Below are positions 42,372-48,331 of a DNA stretch of 48,331 bases, piece after piece. The DNA is from Bacteroidales bacterium UBA2030 (GTDB taxonomy: Bacteria; Bacteroidota; Bacteroidia; Bacteroidales; TTA-H9). Both the position numbers and the translations under genes were made by a program. The notes below the pieces were generated by a model. That model was not told where the DNA came from. It was given only the letters and a program-made list of their open reading frames with translations, and did no database searches. Numbering within the stretch: position 1 is the first letter of the stretch; the number at the start of each line of letters is the position of its first letter. The stretch covers positions 1-48,331 of the forward strand of contig DDBO01000035.1 of assembly GCA_002332755.1 (NCBI GenBank). Reading direction: 5' to 3'.

Positions 42372-43874
42372 CTAAAAATTAGACATTAAACGTTCAAGGG
42401 CAGGGGCAAGACTATTACCAATCAGCGTCTCAGTAACAAAATGCGGAAAAACACCGATAAGGGTAATAAACAGTAATAATGTTCCGACGGAGAGTTTTTC
42501 CCACCAGGAGGCATCGGTAAGATGAAGATGGTGTTCATCCTTTATAGGTCCCATCAGGAAAACGCCAACTACCCTGAGAATATAAACAGCAGTAATTACT
42601 ATTGAACTGGCAGCCAGCACAGTTACTACACGATGGAAAGTATCGGCATGGGTAAATGCTCCGAAAAACACCATCATTTCTGCCACAAAACCACTAAAGC
42701 CGGGTAAGCCCAACGAGGCCAGTCCACCAATAATGTAAGCAGCACCCAGCAGAGGCATTACTTTGAGCAAACCACCCATTTCATTAATCATACGGGTATG
42801 GGTTCGGCCGTAAATCATCCCAATTAAGGCAAAGAATAGAGCCGTCATAATGCCGTGCGAAATCATCTGAAGGATTGCACCGTCCATTGCCGAACGATTA
42901 AACATGAGTAATCCGAAAAGAATCAATGCACAATGGCTAACACTGGAATAAGCATTGATATATTTTAGGTCTTTTTGCATGATTGCTCCCAACGCACCAT
43001 ATACAATTCCGATTGTAGCAAGTATGAGAAAAAGAGAACCCTGATTATGTGCAGCTTCGGGCAGAAGGAACAAAGCGATACGAAACACTCCATAACTACC
43101 CAGCTTCATCAATACACCGGCATGAAGCATCGAAACCGCAGTGGGTGCCGAAGCATGACCATCGGGCGACCAGGTATGCAGAGGAAACAATGCCCCTAAA
43201 ATCCCAAAGCCAACGAACAAGAAAGGAAACAGAAAGTTTTGGACGTTTTCGGGGATTTTATGGCGAGAAATCTCCAAAAGATTCATGGTGAGCAGCCCAC
43301 CATCAGGGGCTGAATGGAAATAAATGCCCAACAGGCCAACAATAATAAGAGCAGAACCAGCCATAAGCATTAAGGTAAGCTTCATGGCCGAATATTCCTT
43401 GGGCCCTGTACCCCAAATACCAATCAACAAATACATCGGAATTACCGCCAACTCATAGAATACGAACATTGCGAACAAATCGATGGTAATAAAAAATCCG
43501 AAGACACCGGTTGCCAAAACAATGAGGGAAATAAAAAACTCACGATGCAGATTTTCCATTTGCCAAGAGGCGAATACCCCTGCAAAAATTACTATGGACG
43601 TCAGGGCGATAAGCGAGACACTGATTCCGTCGACTCCAAGCGTCAGATTAAAATTGAGACTGGGAAACCAGACCAAGTTTTTCACCATCACAAAGTCATC
43701 TGTAATTCCGGCTGCCCTGATTTTAAGGTACATAAGTATCAACGCAGCAGAAAGGAGAAGCTGCACACTCATCCCAATAGCAGCTATCCATCGGGTTTGT
43801 TTTATATCTTTCGAAAAAAGTATCGCTATTACAGTGAGCAACGGTACTATCACAAACAACAACAGAAAACTCAT
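42372..43874 (-). CDS. nuoM: NADH-quinone oxidoreductase subunit M
   Basis: A 500-residue antiporter-like subunit of complex I with about 14 membrane segments. The TM5 Glu lies in FVFYELAVIPMYL (about residue 137), the TM7 Lys/His region in LFPLHTWSPDGHASAP (about 225-240), and the SHGIMTALFF motif follows. It shares its fold with nuoL and nuoN. The spacing is 14 bases after nuoL. A long open frame on the other strand inside it is a shadow. Confidence 0.96.
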   Translation of the reverse strand: MSFLLLFVIVPLLTVIAILFSKDIKQTRWIAAIGMSVQLLLSAALILMYLKIRAAGITDDFVMVKNLVWFPSLNFNLTLGVDGISVSLIALTSIVIFAGVFASWQMENLHREFFISLIVLATGVFGFFITIDLFAMFVFYELAVIPMYLLIGIWGTGPKEYSAMKLTLMLMAGSALIIVGLLGIYFHSAPDGGLLTMNLLEISRHKIPENVQNFLFPFLFVGFGILGALFPLHTWSPDGHASAPTAVSMLHAGVLMKLGSYGVFRIALFLLPEAAHNQGSLFLILATIGIVYGALGAIMQKDLKYINAYSSVSHCALILFGLLMFNRSAMDGAILQMISHGIMTALFFALIGMIYGRTHTRMINEMGGLLKVMPLLGAAYIIGGLASLGLPGFSGFVAEMMVFFGAFTHADTFHRVVTVLAASSIVITAVYILRVVGVFLMGPIKDEHHLHLTDASWWEKLSVGTLLLFITLIGVFPHFVTETLIGNSLAPALERLMSNF

Positions 43875-43888
43875 GACTATCTGTGTTT

Positions 43889-45814
43889 TTAGTTATTCAA
43901 TAAATAATAAACCAACAAAGCACTAATAACAAGCACGGCCGATACAAAGGCAAAGGCATATTTTTGCAATTGTCCTGACTGCAATCCTTTGATTTTGTGA
44001 CTGGTGGTTACTGTAACCCAACCAATGGCATTCATGGTTCCATCTACGATATGACGGTCGAACCATGCGATGGGTCGAGATATATAGGCAAAAATGATGT
44101 TTCGTGTGACGAACAGGTAAACCTCATCGATATAGAATTTGTTATATGCCCAACGGTAGAGTGTGCTGGCACTTGCAATAAGCCTTTGCGGCATATCTGA
44201 CGGTTTCTTGTATAACATCCAGGCCAGGGCTATACCTGTAAAGCTTACCAAAGTTGAAATCACTGCCATATCCAGATGCAGATGCGTGTGTAAGGGTTGT
44301 CCATCGGAACTGATAAATTGGCCGAAAGGAATATATCCGGTAAGAATCGATAGAAGTGCAAGAATTATCAATGGAATAAGCATTGCCTTGCCAGGGTCGT
44401 GGGGTTTGAGGTGATAGTGAGGTTCGGTATTCCAGAATACAAGAAAATAAAGCCTGAACATATAAAAAGCCGTAAGACCGGCCACCACCAACAGTGCATA
44501 ATAAACAAGGGGATTACTCTGATAAGCAGCAGTGATTATTTCATCTTTCGAGAAAAACCCGGAAAGACCGGGAAATCCTGCAATGGCCAAAGTAGCTATA
44601 AGGAATGTTATATGGGTTGTTTTCATGTATTTGCGCAGTCCACCCATTTCCCGGATGGAATTGGTATGCACTGCATGAATCACTGCACCGGCGCCAAGGA
44701 ATAATAAAGCTTTGAACATAGCATGAGTGAAAAGATGAAACATAGAAGCCATATATCCAAGTCCTTCTTCGCCTCCATAATGCGACACACCCAGGCCAGC
44801 CATCATATAACCAATTTGCGAAATGGTACTGAAAGCAAGCACTCTTTTAAAATCGATCTGGGTTACAGCAATTACAGCAGCAAAAAGCGAAGTAAAGGCT
44901 CCCACATAACCTACCAGTGCCAAAGCCTCCGGAGCCATAAGGGCATAGTTGGCAAACAAGCGTGCTACCAGATAAACTCCGGCCACTACCATTGTTGCAG
45001 CATGAATGAGGGCTGAAACGGGAGAAGGGCCTTCCATGGCATCGGGCAGCCAAATATGCAGGGGAAACATGGCCGATTTGCCGGCTCCTCCAATGAAAAT
45101 CAATATAAGGGCTAAAGCCGGAATACTAAGGCCAAACAACGCATATCCGCTTAGGTTAAAACTTTCGAAATTTTCAGGATTGGTAAGCGAAATAAAATCG
45201 AAAGTGCCAACGTGGAACGAAAGCAGCAAAATTCCTAACAGGAAGAACAAATCGGCAAAACGGGTTACTATAAAAGCTTTTTTACTTGCAGCAACCGCAC
45301 TCGGCTTTTCGTAATAAAATCCAATAAGTAAAAATGAGGATACACCCACTAATTCCCAAAAAATGTAAATCTGAAAAACATTAGTAGCCATCACCAGGCT
45401 CAGCATCGAAAAACTAAAAAGCTGCAAGAACGCGAAGAAGCGATTGAATCCCCTGTCGTCGTGCATATATCCAATGCTATAAATATGCACCATCAGCGAA
45501 ACAGTGGTAACTACTATCAGCATCATCACCGAAGCCTGGTCGATAAGAGTGCCCATGTGTACACTCAAATGATCGCCCAACTTCAACCACTCAAAATCGA
45601 ACCCGATAAATTTTGGATAAACTCCATTTACTGGGCCCATTTGAAAAAAATACTGCCACGCGGTGTATATTGAGACCACAAAAGTGAATCCAATAAACCC
45701 TGTTGCAAGGACAGCAGTGAGTTTTTTAGGGAAGCGATTGAAATTGAAGATTATAATCAAAAAACCCAGAAGTGGAACGAAAGGAATCAGAAAAGTATAT
45801 TCAAAAGCATTCAT
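43889..45814 (-). CDS. nuoL: NADH-quinone oxidoreductase subunit L
   Basis: A 641-residue subunit, the largest membrane part of complex I, with 16 or so hydrophobic segments. The antiporter motifs are YIFWELVGVSSFLLIGFYYEKP (TM5 Glu, about 150-171) and PLHIWLPDAMEGPSPVSALIHAATMV (about 255-280). The C-terminal part includes the long amphipathic helix that runs along the other subunits, then a last membrane segment near 620-640. It lies 10 bases after nuoK. Confidence 0.97.
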   Translation of the reverse strand: MNAFEYTFLIPFVPLLGFLIIIFNFNRFPKKLTAVLATGFIGFTFVVSIYTAWQYFFQMGPVNGVYPKFIGFDFEWLKLGDHLSVHMGTLIDQASVMMLIVVTTVSLMVHIYSIGYMHDDRGFNRFFAFLQLFSFSMLSLVMATNVFQIYIFWELVGVSSFLLIGFYYEKPSAVAASKKAFIVTRFADLFFLLGILLLSFHVGTFDFISLTNPENFESFNLSGYALFGLSIPALALILIFIGGAGKSAMFPLHIWLPDAMEGPSPVSALIHAATMVVAGVYLVARLFANYALMAPEALALVGYVGAFTSLFAAVIAVTQIDFKRVLAFSTISQIGYMMAGLGVSHYGGEEGLGYMASMFHLFTHAMFKALLFLGAGAVIHAVHTNSIREMGGLRKYMKTTHITFLIATLAIAGFPGLSGFFSKDEIITAAYQSNPLVYYALLVVAGLTAFYMFRLYFLVFWNTEPHYHLKPHDPGKAMLIPLIILALLSILTGYIPFGQFISSDGQPLHTHLHLDMAVISTLVSFTGIALAWMLYKKPSDMPQRLIASASTLYRWAYNKFYIDEVYLFVTRNIIFAYISRPIAWFDRHIVDGTMNAIGWVTVTTSHKIKGLQSGQLQKYAFAFVSAVLVISALLVYYLLNN

Positions 45815-45824
45815 GGCCCAATTT

Positions 45825-46142
45825 TTAATATTTCATATTACTAACATCCTCAATATTAATAGACTTAAACCTCCTGTAAATTCCGATGATAATAGCAATG
45901 GCTACGGAAGCTTCGGCGGCAGCTATAACAACCACAAATAGGGCGAAAAACATTCCGTGCATATTCTCAGGATGCAGAAAATAGTTAAAAGCCACAAAAT
46001 TGATATTGACCGCATTAAGCATTAATTCCACCGACATAAGCATGGTAATAAGGTTGCGTCGGGTAAGAAAGCCGTAAACCCCGCTGAAAAACATCAGGGT
46101 GCTAACAATCAGAACGTCCTGTAGTGTAATATCCTGCCACAT
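45825..46142 (-). CDS. nuoK: NADH-quinone oxidoreductase subunit K
   Basis: A 105-residue subunit with three membrane helices. Two buried acidic residues of the family are seen: Glu in MLMSVELMLNAVNINFVAF (TM2) and Glu in VVIAAAEASVAIAI (TM3), part of the proton path. Length and pattern are normal. It begins 2 bases after nuoJ. Confidence 0.96.
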   Translation of the reverse strand: MWQDITLQDVLIVSTLMFFSGVYGFLTRRNLITMLMSVELMLNAVNINFVAFNYFLHPENMHGMFFALFVVVIAAAEASVAIAIIIGIYRRFKSINIEDVSNMKY

Positions 46143-46144
46143 GT

Positions 46145-46687
46145 TTATTCGTTGTTTGGGTTTTCTGTATCATGAGGTTCCTTCCGGGCAATTACAATAG
46201 CCCCTACTATAGCTGCAAGCAACAAAAGTGAAACCACTTCAAAAGGCAGTACAAAGCCATTGCGCTCGTAACTTAGAAGGGCAGTGCCAATGTTTTTTAC
46301 TGACGCATCAGGTAATGGGGCTTGAGTCGGGATAAAATCAGCGTTCAGCAAAACATATAGGGTAAATCCGGCTCCAATCAGGCTCACAAGAGCAGAGGCA
46401 ATCATTTTTCCCCATCCTATGGGTTCGAAGCGTTCTCCTACATGGCTGGTAAGAAGAATTGAAAAAATAATGAGCACAACAATACCTCCTGCATATAGCG
46501 TAATCTGCAGAGCTCCCATAAAAGCATAATTGAGAATAAAGTAGAAAGCTGCAGTGCCCAAAAGCACAAACAGAAGAAACGTAGCAGCCCGCAAAATACG
46601 CTTACTGGTTACCGTCAGTATACTGAAAATCACGATGATAGCCGAGAAAAAATAAAATACAGCCTGGTGAAATGTAATAGACATCAT
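46145..46687 (-). CDS. nuoJ: NADH-quinone oxidoreductase subunit J
   Basis: A 180-residue membrane subunit with five hydrophobic segments. The TM3 region LQITLYAGGIVVLIIFSILL matches the conserved helix with the Tyr and pi-bulge, and a hydrophilic segment before the last helix is typical of the family. It may also start at the second Met (46684). It lies 2 bases after nuoI. Confidence 0.95.
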   Translation of the reverse strand: MMSITFHQAVFYFFSAIIVIFSILTVTSKRILRAATFLLFVLLGTAAFYFILNYAFMGALQITLYAGGIVVLIIFSILLTSHVGERFEPIGWGKMIASALVSLIGAGFTLYVLLNADFIPTQAPLPDASVKNIGTALLSYERNGFVLPFEVVSLLLLAAIVGAIVIARKEPHDTENPNNE

Positions 46688-46689
46688 GA

Positions 46690-47175
46690 CTATTCTACCT
46701 CCTTCATTAAGGTTGAACCTTCTTTATTGAGAACCTTTGTCAGCTTGCTTCGGTCGTAAACCGCATGCTCAAACTCCTGCCCAAATGCCAGTGCATTAGA
46801 AGGGCAATTCTTTACGCAAAGCCCACAAAATGTGCACATACTTAAATGATAAATATGCTTATCAATTGCTTTCTTTTTCTTACCATCTTCGGTTATTATG
46901 GTCTTTGTAATAACCTCAATTGAACCGTTTGGGCAGCTTATTTCACAAATGCCACAACCGGTGCAGCGGTGCTCATTTTTTTCGTTGTGGGGCATAATTA
47001 CCTCGCCCTTAAAACGCTCAAACATTTGCAACTGAGCCCTGTTTTCGGGATACTTCTGGGTAACGATTTCACCGGGGCTGAAAAAGTAATGGTTTGTCAC
47101 CCGCATTCCTTTCAGCAATGACCGTATTCCCTGAAAAATTCCTCCGATATATTCCTTAAACGTCATCTTACGCAA
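46690..47175 (-). CDS. nuoI: NADH-quinone oxidoreductase subunit I
   Basis: A 161-residue iron-sulfur subunit with two 4Fe-4S sites: CTGCGICEISCP (Cys 71, 74, 77, 81) and CTFCGLCVKNCP (Cys 114, 117, 120, 124). These carry electrons towards the quinone. An N-terminal amphipathic stretch of about 60 residues docks it on the membrane arm. It lies 9 bases after nuoH. Confidence 0.97.
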   Translation of the reverse strand: MRKMTFKEYIGGIFQGIRSLLKGMRVTNHYFFSPGEIVTQKYPENRAQLQMFERFKGEVIMPHNEKNEHRCTGCGICEISCPNGSIEVITKTIITEDGKKKKAIDKHIYHLSMCTFCGLCVKNCPSNALAFGQEFEHAVYDRSKLTKVLNKEGSTLMKEVE

Positions 47176-47184
47176 TATTTTAGG

Positions 47185-48273
47185 TTAAAAATGCAGGCCA
47201 AGCAATACAATGACCGACATCAGAATGAGGTTGAAAAGGTTGATGGGAAGCAAGTACTTCCATTCAAGGCTCAACAACTGGTCGATACGTAAACGGGGAT
47301 ATGTCCATTTGAAAAGCATAATTATGTATATCACCGTAAATACTTTGACCAGGAACCAAACCAGCGGAGGTATGAAATCCATTACATGATTAAAGGTTTC
47401 AAAATTGCCCAGGTGAAGGGGCATCCACCCACCCAAAAACAAAGTGGTAGCTACTGAGGCCAGGACAAACATATTCATGTATTCGGCCAGGAAAAAGAAG
47501 GCAAACTTGATACCCGAATACTCCGTATGAAAACCTGCGGTAAGTTCCGATTCTGCTTCTGCAAGGTCGAAAGGGCCTCGGTTGGTTTCGGCCGTGCCGG
47601 CAATCAGAAGGATGACAAATGAAAGGATAGCCGGAATATGTCCTTTAAAGATAAACCAGCCATCTCTCTGCATCTCAATGATTTCCGACAGTTGAAGCGT
47701 CCCTGTCAGTATAACCATAGTTACAATGGCCAGTCCAACCGATAATTCGTAACTCACAATTTGCGCCCCGCTTCGCATGGCACCTATAAGCGAGTATTTA
47801 CTATTCGACGACCAGCCCGCCAGCAGTATGCCAATAACCCCAATAGAAGTGGCTGCCATGATAAAAAAGAGCCCAATATCGGGGTCGAGGGCATGAAGCC
47901 CTTTGGCAAAGGGTATAGTACCAAACGCAAGAAAGGATCCAACAATAATGATGAAAGGAGCTACAAAGAAGAGCAATTTGTCAGCCCTTTCTATGCGAAT
48001 ATTTTCCTTAAGAAGTAATTTAATGAAGTCAGCAATGGTCTGGAAAATGCCCTGAGGTCCTACCCTGTTGGGTCCCAGCCGGCACTGAATAAAAGCGCAA
48101 ATGCGCCGCTCGGCATATACCAGCATCAATCCAACCAGTGCATATATCAACAAATATAGAATACCCACCAGCACAAACTCAATGGTTGCAGCCAAAGAGG
48201 GGCCCCAGTGCGATACCAGGTAATGGTCAATACTTTGGGTGATAACTGAAAAATCATATACAAGACCAGTCAT
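47185..48273 (-). CDS. nuoH: NADH-quinone oxidoreductase subunit H
   Basis: A 362-residue membrane subunit with eight hydrophobic segments that forms part of the quinone cavity. Landmarks are YAERRICAFIQCRLGPNRVGP (about 49-69), ADKLLF, and ETNRGPFDLAEAESELTAGFHTEY (about 228-251), with the acidic residues of the E channel. It lies only 29 bases after the fragment of nuoD, so nuoE, nuoF and nuoG are not between them. Confidence 0.97.
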   Translation of the reverse strand: MTGLVYDFSVITQSIDHYLVSHWGPSLAATIEFVLVGILYLLIYALVGLMLVYAERRICAFIQCRLGPNRVGPQGIFQTIADFIKLLLKENIRIERADKLLFFVAPFIIIVGSFLAFGTIPFAKGLHALDPDIGLFFIMAATSIGVIGILLAGWSSNSKYSLIGAMRSGAQIVSYELSVGLAIVTMVILTGTLQLSEIIEMQRDGWFIFKGHIPAILSFVILLIAGTAETNRGPFDLAEAESELTAGFHTEYSGIKFAFFFLAEYMNMFVLASVATTLFLGGWMPLHLGNFETFNHVMDFIPPLVWFLVKVFTVIYIIMLFKWTYPRLRIDQLLSLEWKYLLPINLFNLILMSVIVLLGLHF

Positions 48274-48302
48274 AAAAGGTAATTTTTACTTCGTTGTAAA
48301 AC

Positions 48303-48331
48303 TTATCTGTCGAGATCGGGTATAACCAGAT
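48303..48331 (-). CDS. nuoD: NADH-quinone oxidoreductase subunit D (or CD), last residues
   Basis: Reading the minus strand from the window edge gives LVIPDLDR followed by a stop at 48303-48305, which is the usual C-terminal ending of NuoD (I-x-x-D/E-LDR). Only nine codons are inside the window. The position just before nuoH fits the gene order of the operon, though the fragment is too short to be certain. Confidence 0.6.

Noticed and set aside
43483..43926. 147-residue plus-strand open frame inside nuoM
   Set aside because: It is antisense to a clear nuoM coding frame with all family motifs. It has no matching neighbours and arises from codon bias of the real gene.

Overview
The window looks like chromosome from a Gram-negative member of the Bacteroidota, probably Bacteroidales-like. 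The evidence is a secreted enzyme with a type IX secretion (T9SS) C-terminal sorting domain, several promoters of the Bacteroidota type (TTTG, about 20 nt, TAnnTTTG), a two-component hybrid kinase with a sensory propeller, DUF2851 and DUF3127 proteins, and a nuo operon in which nuoD runs straight into nuoH with no nuoE, nuoF or nuoG. No rRNA, tRNA, insertion sequence, prophage or CRISPR array was seen.

Layout. 1-2818 (+): end of a glycosyltransferase, miaA and an extended SDR. 2941-5899: secreted aldose 1-epimerase (-) divergent from a Na+/sugar symporter (+). 6058-7578 (+): an LpxR-like lipid A deacylase with an unusual lipoprotein N-terminus. 7729-10724 (+): a GH13 enzyme translationally coupled to a GAF histidine kinase. 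10879-13368 (+): geranylgeranyl-reductase-family flavoprotein and a DUF2851 protein. 13500-15488 (+): a neurotransmitter:sodium symporter with a 45-residue partner subunit. 15721-21137: two large sensor kinases, divergently transcribed. 21156-26243 (-): a run with PPK2, a class IV aminotransferase, DUF3127, guanine deaminase, Aat and a peptidylarginine-deiminase-like secreted protein. 26513-27114 (+): a zinc-ribbon protein and a small membrane protein. 27200-30441 (-): threonine aldolase, class III aminotransferase and TerC, with overlapping ends. 30525-31838 (+): an SDR and an unknown protein. 32019-33577 (+): trpB behind a Trp-codon leader-peptide attenuator. 33632-33736: a 7-bp tandem repeat. 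33784-40595 (+): a TetR-controlled efflux operon (TetR, TolC-like, HlyD-like, two ABC ATPases, two permeases) resembling E. coli ybh genes. 40600-48331 (-): an unknown small gene and nuoN, M, L, K, J, I, H, with the last codons of nuoD at the window edge.

How the genes work together. Most of the window is housekeeping and envelope physiology: sugar uptake, lipid A change, secretion, efflux and respiration. The most informative regulatory element is the trpB leader. A short peptide with three consecutive Trp codons precedes a strong intrinsic terminator, and the G-rich end of the leader can pair perfectly with the 3' side of that terminator. A second Trp-containing mini-ORF lies between the terminator and trpB. 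Other points worth a second look are the PPAD-like deiminase, the LpxR fusion, the paired operators around the TetR promoter, and a symporter with an inserted soluble domain.

Everything here was read by eye from sequence. Names rest on motifs, length and context; no database search was made.
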